From: Amorphus orientalis
GTDB lineage: Bacteria > Pseudomonadota > Alphaproteobacteria > Rhizobiales > Amorphaceae
Direction: 5' to 3'
NCBI RefSeq assembly: GCF_030814015.1
Contig: NZ_JAUSUL010000001.1
Span: 958,001-1,022,000 of the forward strand
DNA: 64,000 nucleotides
Position numbers and translations under genes: made by a program. Position 1 is the stretch's first letter, and the number at the start of each line of letters is the position of its first letter. The notes beneath the pieces are model-generated. The model ran no database searches and was not told the origin of the DNA. It saw nothing but the letters and a program-made list of their open reading frames with translations. This document shows positions 51,229 to 58,746 of the stretch, in pieces.

Positions 51229-52049
51229 GCCGGATCTCCAAGACGCGCGATCTGCCGGCGCAGGAAGGCGGCGCCGGCTTTCGCGACATAGGACCGGCCC
51301 ACCGCCGGATCGTGAAAGTCGTCCGGAAGCTTCGCGAAGACCGTCTCGGGTGCATCGGCTGCTGCGGCGTCCGTCCACCAGGGGCGCAGAAACTCCGTCG
51401 CGACGACGACGCGATGGGTCGCATCGACCCCTGAACCGCGCCGGCAGAGCGCCTGGGTGACCGTCGGCCGCAGGGAGCGCTCGTAGTCGATGGCCGGAGC
51501 GCCGGCGAGTGGAATCGAAACGGAGACGAGCAGCGGGTGGGCGCTCAGGTCGGCGTCCCAGATCTTGTCAACCGGAAGCTCCGTCACGCCGGCGGGGCCG
51601 GCGAAACGCGCGCTGGCGCCGAGGGCCGTCAGAAGGATGGAGAGCTCGTAGCGCGTCCGTCGCGCCATCAGGTTGCCGCCAAGCGTCGCCTGTCGGCGGA
51701 TCCGCACCGTGGCGATCTTGCGCCAGGATGCGGCAAGTCCCGGAACGGCATCGAGAGCCGGATGCTGCCAGGCTTCGTCGTGGGTCAGCCGCGCGCCAAG
51801 GACGAGGGCGTCCGCGGTCTGCTCGACCGCTTTCATCTCTTCGATCCGGTCGATCCAGATCAGCGACGCCGGTGTGGCGCCTTCGCGCAGCCAGGCAAAG
51901 AAATCGGTGCCGCCGGCAAAGATCGCGGCCGGTGCGGGCGCTTCTGCGAGATCGGCGATGGCGTCGTCGACGGACGCGGGCCGGAACAGCGCGACGGGCG
52001 GCAGGTCCGACTGAGTGACGGATATGCTTCCGGAAGCGTAGACCTCCAA
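51225..52049 (-). CDS. Molybdenum hydroxylase FAD-binding subunit
   Basis: The 274-residue subunit has the CO dehydrogenase medium-chain fold with FAGGTDFFAWLREG (FAD pyrophosphate site) near residue 45 and ATLGGNLMARRTR near residue 120. The start is a TTG at 52049 with GAGGGG 6 bases upstream; no ATG is available near the conserved N-terminus. It heads an operon of eight genes with livKHMGF. Confidence 0.88.
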   Translation of the reverse strand: MEVYASGSISVTQSDLPPVALFRPASVDDAIADLAEAPAPAAIFAGGTDFFAWLREGATPASLIWIDRIEEMKAVEQTADALVLGARLTHDEAWQHPALDAVPGLAASWRKIATVRIRRQATLGGNLMARRTRYELSILLTALGASARFAGPAGVTELPVDKIWDADLSAHPLLVSVSIPLAGAPAIDYERSLRPTVTQALCRRGSGVDATHRVVVATEFLRPWWTDAAAADAPETVFAKLPDDFHDPAVGRSYVAKAGAAFLRRQIARLGDPA

Positions 52050-52563
52050 GTTTATCCCCTCATCTCCGGAATGTTCATATTTGAACTTTATTTTCTTTAT
52101 TGGTCAATCTGACCATATCGATTCCAAGGTGGCAACCCTGAAGCAGGCGAAATCGGTGTTCGATCTTTGCGGTCGCGGGAACAAACGGCGGCGCACCCGA
52201 TGCTTGGGAGCGTGAAGACTTGCGTCTTCAATGGAATTCTTGGTGCTCGTGGCGTCGGCAATGCGGCCGAACGTTGTGGGAGAGGGGATGTGCCAACCAC
52301 GCTTCGGGCGCATTCAACGCTGACGGTTCATGGTGGCAAATGCGATGCCGGGCTGATATTTCGTCGACGGGCGACCGGCGGAGCCGAACGCTTTGGGCCG
52401 TCGGGTCGGCCGATCCGCCGCCAATCCCGCAGGACGAAGCCGCCGCGCGCTTTGCTCTCCACAAGGGCAGGAGTATTGGCGGTGACCTGTCCGCCAGACA
52501 CGGCCCATTCGAGCCGTGACAGCTTTTTTTGATCGTTCCGACCGTTTTCAAACCGGGGGTTCC
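52050..52563. other. 514-bp region between molybdenum hydroxylase operon and hpaH
   Basis: No convincing gene is seen. Next to the molybdenum hydroxylase start lie the operator and promoter listed separately. Further right are a 7-bp hairpin TGAAGAC-TTGC-GTCTTCA (52213-52230) and, near the right end, CACGGC...GCCGTG (52499-52518) followed after five bases by a run of seven Ts (52524-52530), a possible plus-strand terminator of an unseen small transcript. Confidence 0.4.
52073..52115 (-). promoter_or_regulatory. Promoter and GntR-like operator of the molybdenum hydroxylase operon
   Basis: TGGTCAATCTGACCA (52101-52115) has perfect 6-bp arms with a 3-base centre, close to the TGGTnnnACCA-type site of GntR-family regulators. 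On the minus strand it contains TTGACC (52102-52107), a possible -35, 17 bases from TCAAAT (52079-52084), a possible -10. A second inverted repeat, GTTCATATTTGAAC (52073-52086), overlaps the -10. No GntR gene is in the window. Confidence 0.5.
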
Positions 52564-53346
52564 ATGCTCACAGACGACCAGCGCCGCGAAGCCGTCGCAT
52601 CCCTTCTCGAAAGTCACCGGACAAAGGTGCAGGGCCGCCGGCCCTCCGAAATGTTCCCGGATATCGAGATCGAGGACAGCTATGCGATCTCGTCCATGGT
52701 CGCGGAGGCTAAGGTCGCCGAGGGACGCAAGGTGGTCGGGCACAAGATCGGTCTGACCTCCAAGGCGATGCAGGCGTCGTCGAAGATCGATGAGCCGGAC
52801 TATGGTTATCTCTTCGACGACCTGGTGCTGCAGGACGGTGCCAAGGTGCCGTTCGAGAATTTCTGCGTCCCGCGGGTCGAGCCGGAGTTGACCTTCATCC
52901 TCAAGGAGCCGCTCAAGGGGCCGGGTGTGGGGCTCGTCGACGTCCTGCGCGCCACGGAATGGGTCGTACCCTCGATCGAGATCATCGACGCGCGCGTCAC
53001 GGAACCGCGCAAGATCTTCGATACGGTCGCCGACAATGGTGCCGCGGCCGGTATCGTGCTCGGCGGGCGTCCGGTGCGCCCGGACGAGGTGGACCTGCGC
53101 TGGGTCGGCGCGATCTTCTACCGCAACTCCGAGATCGAGGAGACGGGACTTGCCGCCGGTGTGCTGGGCCATCCGGCGATGGCCATCGCCTGGCTCGCCA
53201 ACAAGCTGGGTCCGTTCGGAACCGTGCTGGAGCCGGGTCACCTGATGCTCTCCGGTTCCTTCACGCGTCCGGTCTGGGCAACCAAGGGCGACACGCTTCA
53301 CGCCGACTTTGGACCGCTGGGCTCGGTTGCGGTGCAGTTCACATGA
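52564..53346 (+). CDS. hpaH: Fumarylacetoacetase/MhpD-HpaH-type 2-oxo-alkenoate hydratase
   Basis: The 260-residue protein starts at the ATG at 52564. [12 protein letters not shown] near residue 60 and VEPELTFIL near residue 105, with its acidic metal ligands, are the MhpD/HpaH signatures. Such enzymes add water to 2-oxo-hept-4-ene-1,7-dioate or a similar oxo-alkenoate in meta-cleavage pathways. It is followed by HpaI-type aldolase with a 4-bp overlap, the order seen in homoprotocatechuate degradation. Confidence 0.87.
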   Translation: MLTDDQRREAVASLLESHRTKVQGRRPSEMFPDIEIEDSYAISSMVAEAKVAEGRKVVGHKIGLTSKAMQASSKIDEPDYGYLFDDLVLQDGAKVPFENFCVPRVEPELTFILKEPLKGPGVGLVDVLRATEWVVPSIEIIDARVTEPRKIFDTVADNGAAAGIVLGGRPVRPDEVDLRWVGAIFYRNSEIEETGLAAGVLGHPAMAIAWLANKLGPFGTVLEPGHLMLSGSFTRPVWATKGDTLHADFGPLGSVAVQFT

Positions 53347-54110
53347 CCGGCGCTCCGAAGAACGCCTTCAAGGCGCGGCTTCTGGCCGGCGAGACGCAGT
53401 GGGGCCTGTGGAGCTCGCTCGCCAGCCCCGTCGCCGCCGAGGCGCTGTCGTTGACCGGCTTCGACTGGATGCTGTTCGACACCGAGCACAGCCCCGTCGA
53501 AGTGGCCGCCCTGCAGCCGATCCTCCAGGCCGCTGCCGTTGGCACGGCCCAGGCGGTCGCGCGCCCGGCGTGGAACGACAAGGTCCTGATCAAGCGGCTT
53601 CTGGACATCGGCGTGCAGACGGTGCTGGTCCCGTTCATCCAGACGCCCGAGGAAGCCGAGGCTGCGGTCGCCGCCACCCGCTATCCGCCGGAGGGCATCC
53701 GCGGCGTGGCCGGATCCACCCGCGCCAGCCGGTACGGGATGGCGGCGGGCTATCTGCAGTCGGCCAACGAGGAGATCTGCGTTCTGGTCCAGATCGAGAC
53801 CGGGCAGGCGCTGGAGCGGCTGGAGGAGATTGCCGCGGTTAAGGGCGTCGACGGTGTCTTCATCGGACCGTCGGACCTCTCCGCGTCGATGGGGTATCTC
53901 GGCCAGCCCGGGGCGGAGCCGGTCCAGGACGCCATCCGGTCCGCGGCCGGAAGGATTGCCGCGACGGGCAAGGCCTCCGGGATCCTGGCGACCAAGGCCG
54001 AGGATGCGCTGCGCTACCGCGACTGGGGCTATAAATTCGTGGCCGCCGGTGTCGATACGGGCCTGATGATGGGTGCCGCCCGCGGATTGCGGAGCCAGCT
54101 CGGCGAATAG
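53343..54110 (+). CDS. hpaI: HpaI-type class II aldolase (4-hydroxy-2-oxoheptanedioate aldolase family)
   Basis: The 255-residue protein has the HpaI/HhlI signatures: FDTEHSPVEV near residue 45 (catalytic His), VARPAWNDKVLIKRLLDIG near 78, LVQIETG near 145 (metal Glu) and IGPSDLSASMG near 175 (metal Asp). It would split a 4-hydroxy-2-oxo acid into pyruvate and an aldehyde. It acts straight after the hydratase encoded upstream. Confidence 0.9.
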   Translation: MTGAPKNAFKARLLAGETQWGLWSSLASPVAAEALSLTGFDWMLFDTEHSPVEVAALQPILQAAAVGTAQAVARPAWNDKVLIKRLLDIGVQTVLVPFIQTPEEAEAAVAATRYPPEGIRGVAGSTRASRYGMAAGYLQSANEEICVLVQIETGQALERLEEIAAVKGVDGVFIGPSDLSASMGYLGQPGAEPVQDAIRSAAGRIAATGKASGILATKAEDALRYRDWGYKFVAAGVDTGLMMGAARGLRSQLGE

Positions 54111-54137
54111 GGCCACGCGGGCACCTGCCGGCGCGGC

Positions 54138-54710
54138 CTATTCCGCGCCGGTGGCGGGTTCCTGATCGGCCTTCATCGGCTTGATCAGCTTCATGGCCTC
54201 CCGGAACCGCGGGTTCCGGGAATCGCCGAGCCATTCGAACAGCACCATTTCGGTGGTGACCGGTTCCGCGCCGTGGCGCTCCATGCGGCGGCAGGCGGCT
54301 TTCCGGTTGTCCTCGATCCGCGATCCTATGGCGTCCTGAACCACGGCGACGTCGCAGCCATGCGCCAGCAGACCGAGAACGGTCTGCAGGACACAGACAT
54401 GAGCCTCGCAGCCGGCAACGACGTACCGGCCTTCGGGGCGGATCGCTTCGGCGATCGAGGGCGTCTTCATGCTGTCGAATGTTGTCTTCGAATAGACGGG
54501 GACGTCCGCGTCCAGAAGTCCGGGTACCGTGCCGCCGAGGCCCTCCGGATACTGCTCGGTTGCGCTGATGGGCACGTCCAGCAGGCGCGCGGCGGCGATC
54601 AGCCGCCGGGCGTTGGCGACGACCCGACCGCTGTCAGCGATCGCCGGCATCAGTCGTTGCTGAAGGTCGATGATCAGCAGTGTGCTCGTCTGCGCCTCAA
54701 GGGCCGGCAT
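54138..54710 (-). CDS. Isochorismatase-fold hydrolase
   Basis: The 190-residue cysteine hydrolase has the family triad: Asp in LLIIDLQQRL, Lys in YSKTTFD and Cys in GCEAHVC. Family members include nicotinamidase, maleamate amidase and N-carbamoyl hydrolases. The start at 54710 has AGGGAGG just upstream and overlaps the TetR stop region by 14 bp. An amide-hydrolysing role would suit the nitrile hydratase encoded 2.4 kb away, but that link is inference. Confidence 0.88.
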   Translation of the reverse strand: MPALEAQTSTLLIIDLQQRLMPAIADSGRVVANARRLIAAARLLDVPISATEQYPEGLGGTVPGLLDADVPVYSKTTFDSMKTPSIAEAIRPEGRYVVAGCEAHVCVLQTVLGLLAHGCDVAVVQDAIGSRIEDNRKAACRRMERHGAEPVTTEMVLFEWLGDSRNPRFREAMKLIKPMKADQEPATGAE

Positions 54711-55329
54711 GGTGTCCTCCCTGGATCGAGCGGACCTGATCATCGACATAGCGCTGCATCAGGTCCCGGGCATTGGCCCCGAACATGCGGATCCGTCCGG
54801 TGTGCAGCAGAAGCAACAGGCCGGTGGCGTGGGCGAAGACGTCCACCATAAGGATATCGGCCGAGTCCGTATCGGCTCCCAGATCGGTCGCCGCCTCTGC
54901 GATCGGGCGCAGCGCCGCTTCCAGCGCCCGATTGAGCATCAGGTCCCGTTCGCGGCCGAGCCCCGCCGGCTTCATGCCGCCCCGGAACAGATAGAAGCCG
55001 AGATCGAGGTCCTGCGGATGATGGGCATAGAAATCGAAAAAGGCCATCGCGGCTGAGCGAAGACGCGCTTCGCCTTTCTCCTCGCCGGCGGCGTCCGCGA
55101 CCCGGCGTCCGAGCGCGCCAAGGGACTCCGACAGCAGCTCGGCGTAGATCGCTTCCTTGGACTCGAAGTGGAAGTAGAGCGCGGCCGGCGTGTAGCCGGC
55201 CCGCGCCGCTACAGAGCGCAGGCTCGCTCCTTCCAGGCCCGTTTCCGCGAACACCTCACGGGCGGCGGCGAGAATGGCCTCGCGTTTTGCGGCGGAGGCC
55301 CTGCTGCGCATCGGACGGACGTCGGACAT
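54697..55329 (-). CDS. TetR-family transcriptional regulator
   Basis: The 210-residue protein has the TetR helix-turn-helix (ILAAAREVFAETGLEGASLRSVAARAGYTPAALYFHF) near residue 20 and a C-terminal helical domain. ATG at 55329 is used; an in-frame start upstream lies in the promoter. It diverges from the HpaB-family gene and a dyad overlapping the -10 of that gene is its likely operator. It is coupled to the hydrolase downstream. Confidence 0.9.
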   Translation of the reverse strand: MSDVRPMRSRASAAKREAILAAAREVFAETGLEGASLRSVAARAGYTPAALYFHFESKEAIYAELLSESLGALGRRVADAAGEEKGEARLRSAAMAFFDFYAHHPQDLDLGFYLFRGGMKPAGLGRERDLMLNRALEAALRPIAEAATDLGADTDSADILMVDVFAHATGLLLLLHTGRIRMFGANARDLMQRYVDDQVRSIQGGHHAGP

Positions 55330-55337
55330 CGGATCTC

Positions 55338-55377
55338 TTGACAGAATTAAACACTGTTCAATAATCCTAACGGTGTT
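55338..55377 (+). promoter_or_regulatory. Promoter with overlapping TetR-type operator
   Basis: TTGACA (55338-55343), 16 bases, then AATAAT (55360-55365) form a strong plus-strand promoter. AACACTGTT (55350-55358) and AACGGTGTT (55369-55377) form an inverted repeat (8 of 9 bases) spanning the -10. Regulator binding there would block the gene at 55407. Confidence 0.7.
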
Positions 55378-55406
55378 CGATTTTCCGCGCAAGCCGAGGT
55401 GCCGGC

Positions 55407-56936
55407 ATGTTGATGACCGCAGACGACTATCGCGACTCCCTCCGCGCCTATGCGCCGCGCGTGTTCGTGGACGGCGAACGTGTCGAGAGCGTCGCCGACG
55501 ATCCGCGGCTCTCGCCCGGCATCAACGGCGTCGGCGTGACCTATGACTTCGCTCACCGCGCCGAGCACGCGCATCTGATGACGGCGGTCGAGGCGACCAG
55601 CGGCAAGACCGTCAACCGGATGCTGCACATCGACGGTTCGGCACAGGACCTTCTCAACAAGCTCGAGGCCGTCCGGCTCGTCTGCAAGGTGTCCGGCTGC
55701 GCCCAGCGCTATCTGAGCCACGACGCGCTGAATGGTCTCTTCCAGGCCACCCGCCGCACCGATCACACCCACGGGACCGACTATCATCAGCGCTTCCTGG
55801 CCTATCTGCACGACGTGCAGGATCGCGACCTCACGCTCGGCGTCGCCATGACCGACGCCAAGGGCGACCGGTCGAAGCGGCCGGGCCAGCAGGCAAACCC
55901 GGACGTCTATGTGCGCATCAAGGAGCGGCGGGCCGACGGTATCGTCATCAGCGGCACCAAGGCGATCGTGACCGGCGCGCCGTACATGCACGAGTTCCTG
56001 GTCATGCCGTGCAGAACCCACGCGCCGGAGGACAGCGACTACGCCGTGTGCTGCGCGGTTCCGATCGATGCGGACGGCGTGACGATCGTCGCGCGACCCG
56101 CTGGCCGGCCGGGAGAGGCGGCAGCGAAGTTCTCCGCCCGCTACGGCCAGTCGACGGGCGTGGTCATCTTCGACGACGTCTTCGTGCCCCACGACCGGGT
56201 CTTCCTTGCCGGCGAGACCGAGGAAGGCGGCTTTCTGACGACCAGCTACGCGCATCATCACCGGCAGTCCTGCATCGGCGCGCGCGCCGGTTTCGGCGAT
56301 CTCCTGATCGGGGCCGGTGCGCTGATGATCGAGGCGAACGGTCTGGATCCCGACCGGCACGGCCACATCCGCGAGGCCATGGTCGACCTGATCACCATCA
56401 CCGAGAGCTTCTTTGCCTGCGGCGTCGCCTCGTCGGTCTACTGCGTCGATGATCCGGCGCGATCGGTCATGCCGGATCCGGTCTTCGCCAATATCGGCAA
56501 GCTGCTTCTGGCAACGAAGATCTACGACATGCACAAGCTCGCCCACTATGTCTCGGGCGGCCTGATTGTGGCATTGCCGGGCCCGGACGAGGACCACAAC
56601 CCCGAGACCCAGGCCTCGCTCGCCGCCGTCCTTGCCGGCCGTGAGGACATTCCCGCCGAACGGCGTCTGGAGGTGTCCCGGTTCATCGAGGATCTGACCG
56701 CCTCGCACCAGGGCGGCTGGTACTCGGTGATCTCGCTGCACGGGGGCGGGTCGCCGGAGGCCATGAAGCGCGAGATATGGCGCAACTATCCGCTCGCGGA
56801 AAAGACCGATCTGGTCGACCAGCTGCTCGATCGCGGGATTTACGACCAGGGCCAGAGGGTCTCCCGACAGCCGGGCCGCTGTTGCGTCAGGGGCTGCGAG
56901 GCGCCGAGGCGGATCACCGGAGAAGCGGCCGAGTGA
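55407..56936 (+). CDS. HpaB-family flavoprotein (4-hydroxyphenylacetate hydroxylase/hydroxybutyryl-CoA dehydratase superfamily)
   Basis: The 509-residue protein has the HpaB N-, middle and C-terminal domains (RDLTLGVAMTDAKGDRSKRP near residue 145). The superfamily includes FADH2 hydroxylases and the iron-sulfur enzyme 4-hydroxybutyryl-CoA dehydratase. Two points deserve note: VCKVSGCAQRY near residue 93 has two cysteines five apart, and HHHRQSCIGARAGFGD near residue 290 has His and Cys close together. These recall, but do not match, the cluster-binding residues of the dehydratase. No HpaC flavin reductase gene is nearby. The role is thus hydroxylase or dehydratase-like. It has its own TetR-regulated promoter and precedes the nitrile hydratase genes by 123 bp. 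Confidence 0.82.
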   Translation: MLMTADDYRDSLRAYAPRVFVDGERVESVADDPRLSPGINGVGVTYDFAHRAEHAHLMTAVEATSGKTVNRMLHIDGSAQDLLNKLEAVRLVCKVSGCAQRYLSHDALNGLFQATRRTDHTHGTDYHQRFLAYLHDVQDRDLTLGVAMTDAKGDRSKRPGQQANPDVYVRIKERRADGIVISGTKAIVTGAPYMHEFLVMPCRTHAPEDSDYAVCCAVPIDADGVTIVARPAGRPGEAAAKFSARYGQSTGVVIFDDVFVPHDRVFLAGETEEGGFLTTSYAHHHRQSCIGARAGFGDLLIGAGALMIEANGLDPDRHGHIREAMVDLITITESFFACGVASSVYCVDDPARSVMPDPVFANIGKLLLATKIYDMHKLAHYVSGGLIVALPGPDEDHNPETQASLAAVLAGREDIPAERRLEVSRFIEDLTASHQGGWYSVISLHGGGSPEAMKREIWRNYPLAEKTDLVDQLLDRGIYDQGQRVSRQPGRCCVRGCEAPRRITGEAAE

Positions 56937-57059
56937 GGTAAGGCATTCCACCGCCCGGCAGCGCGCGGCAGCCGGAAATCGTTTTTTCTTGCGGACAGAT
57001 TGCCTGCCGCGTCGAATGAATTAGGCTCGCGGGATCGACCTTTAGCCGAGAGCCACGCC

Positions 57060-57695
57060 TTGAGTGCCGATCACGATCATCCCCATGGGCACGATCATTC
57101 CCACGAGAATGCCTACGACCCGATGACCGCACGGGTCCGGGCGCTGGAGACCATCCTTGTGGAAAAGGGGCTGGTCGATCCCGCCGCCGTCGACGCCATC
57201 GTGGAAACCTACGAGTCCCGGGTGGGGCCGCAGAACGGGGCCCGGGTGGTTGCGAAGGCGTGGGTCGATCCGGATTATCGCGCGTGGCTCGAGGAAGACG
57301 CCACGGCCGCCATTAATTCGCTCGACATCTCCGGTCGCCAGGCCGAGCACATGAACGCGGTTTTCAACACGCCGGAAACCCACAACGTCGTCGTCTGCAC
57401 CCTGTGCTCCTGCTATCCGTGGGCCGTGCTGGGGCTGCCGCCGGTTTGGTACAAGTCGCCGCCCTACCGGTCGCGGGTCGTGATGAAACCGCGGGAGGTG
57501 CTGGCAGAGTTCGGCCTTGTGCTGCCCGCGGAGACAACGATCCGGGTCTGGGACTCCACGTCCGAGCAGCGCTATCTCGTGGTGCCCATGCGTCCGGCGG
57601 GGGCCGACCACATGAGTGAGGACGAGCTCGCCGCGCTGGTTACCCGCAATTCCATGATCGGTACCGGCCTGCCGAAAACGCCGGGAGCAGTCTGA
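57060..57695 (+). CDS. nthA: Nitrile hydratase alpha subunit, cobalt type
   Basis: The 211-residue protein starts at a TTG that keeps the histidine-rich N-terminus ([15 protein letters not shown]) usual for this subunit; a start at 57000 is also in frame. VCTLCSCY near residue 118 is the metal-binding claw. Threonine between the first two cysteines marks the cobalt type (iron enzymes have serine). It turns nitriles into amides in the cytoplasm together with the beta subunit, whose gene overlaps by 1 base. Confidence 0.92.
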   Translation: MSADHDHPHGHDHSHENAYDPMTARVRALETILVEKGLVDPAAVDAIVETYESRVGPQNGARVVAKAWVDPDYRAWLEEDATAAINSLDISGRQAEHMNAVFNTPETHNVVVCTLCSCYPWAVLGLPPVWYKSPPYRSRVVMKPREVLAEFGLVLPAETTIRVWDSTSEQRYLVVPMRPAGADHMSEDELAALVTRNSMIGTGLPKTPGAV

Positions 57696-58363
57696 TGGAG
57701 GGGCCTCAGGATCTCGGCGGCAAGATGGGCTTCGGGCCGATCTCGCCCGAACCGGAGACCGAGGAGCCGTTGTTCCATGCGGCCTGGGAGCCGCGCGTTC
57801 TTGGCGTCACGCTGTGCTGCGGCGCGCTCGGCTACTGGTCGCTCGACGGGATGCGCCATGCGCGCGAAAGCCTGCCGCCGGCAACCTATCTCTCCGCCAG
57901 CTACTACCAGATCTGGGCCTACGCGCTGGAGAACATGCTGATCGCCAACGGCGAGCTCAGCGAAGAAGAGCTGCGCCTCGGCCGGATGAGGGCTCCGGGC
58001 AGGGCTCAGTCGAAGAAGCTTCCGGCCGCCAAGGTGCCCACCGTTCTCAGAACCGGCGGCCCGACGCTGCGCGAGACAGGCGCGGAGCCCGGTTTTGCCG
58101 TCGGTGACCGGGTGCGCACGCGCAACATGCACCCGGACGGTCACACGCGGCTTCCCAGCTACGCACGGGACAAGACCGGGACGATCACGGCCCGGCACGG
58201 GTGCCACGTCCTGCCGGACAGCAACGCCCACGGCCGGGGCGAGCAGCCCGAGTGGCTCTATACGGTGAACTTCGACGGCCGAACGCTGTGGGGAGACGAC
58301 GGCGATCCGAACGTCACAGTCTCCATCGATGCCTGGGAAAGCTATCTTGACCACGCTGAATGA
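57695..58363 (+). CDS. nthB: Nitrile hydratase beta subunit
   Basis: The 222-residue protein has the N-terminal DLGGKMGFGPI region and the C-terminal SH3-like domain (FAVGDRVRTRNMHPDGHTRLPSYARDKTGTI) of nitrile hydratase beta. It forms an alpha-beta dimer and lines the metal site with arginines. It overlaps the next gene by 35 bp. Confidence 0.92.
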   Translation: MEGPQDLGGKMGFGPISPEPETEEPLFHAAWEPRVLGVTLCCGALGYWSLDGMRHARESLPPATYLSASYYQIWAYALENMLIANGELSEEELRLGRMRAPGRAQSKKLPAAKVPTVLRTGGPTLRETGAEPGFAVGDRVRTRNMHPDGHTRLPSYARDKTGTITARHGCHVLPDSNAHGRGEQPEWLYTVNFDGRTLWGDDGDPNVTVSIDAWESYLDHAE

Positions 58364-58721
58364 CGTCTTCGGATCCGACCGCCTGAGTGGAGCGGACGGT
58401 GAGCGCGGGTTCTCCGAACCCTGGGAGGTTCAGGTTTTCGCGCTCACGCGCGCCCTGATCGCGAACGGCGTCTTTTCGGAAAGCGAATGGGCCGAGACGT
58501 TCGGCGCTTTGCTGCATCAGCCGGACGCGCGCGACGATGCCGGCGACTACTATGCGCGGTTCGTGGCAGCGCTGGAGGAGCTTCTGGGCCGCAAGGCGAT
58601 TGCCGATCCCGAGCATGTCCAGGCTCTGACGGAGGCCTGGCATCGTGCGGCCGAAGCCACGCCGCACGGCAAGCCGATCGAGCTGGCCAACGACCCGCAC
58701 TCGTCCTCGGCTGTTCGCTGA
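58329..58721 (+). CDS. Nitrile hydratase accessory (activator) protein
   Basis: The 130-residue product resembles the small accessory proteins that insert cobalt into the alpha subunit (FSEPWEVQVFALTRALIANGVFSESEW is also similar to the beta subunit N-terminus). The ATG at 58329 overlaps nthB; TTG at 58347, with GGGA upstream, would shorten the protein by six residues. Order alpha-beta-activator matches known cobalt nitrile hydratase operons. No amidase follows. Confidence 0.85.
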   Translation: MPGKAILTTLNDVFGSDRLSGADGERGFSEPWEVQVFALTRALIANGVFSESEWAETFGALLHQPDARDDAGDYYARFVAALEELLGRKAIADPEHVQALTEAWHRAAEATPHGKPIELANDPHSSSAVR

Positions 58722-58746
58722 GGCGGGGCGGGGTCCAATCCACCGC

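Noticed and set aside
52167-52532. A 121-codon plus-strand frame in the gap before hpaH
   Set aside because: No ribosome-binding site, no conserved motif and base composition unlike coding neighbours.
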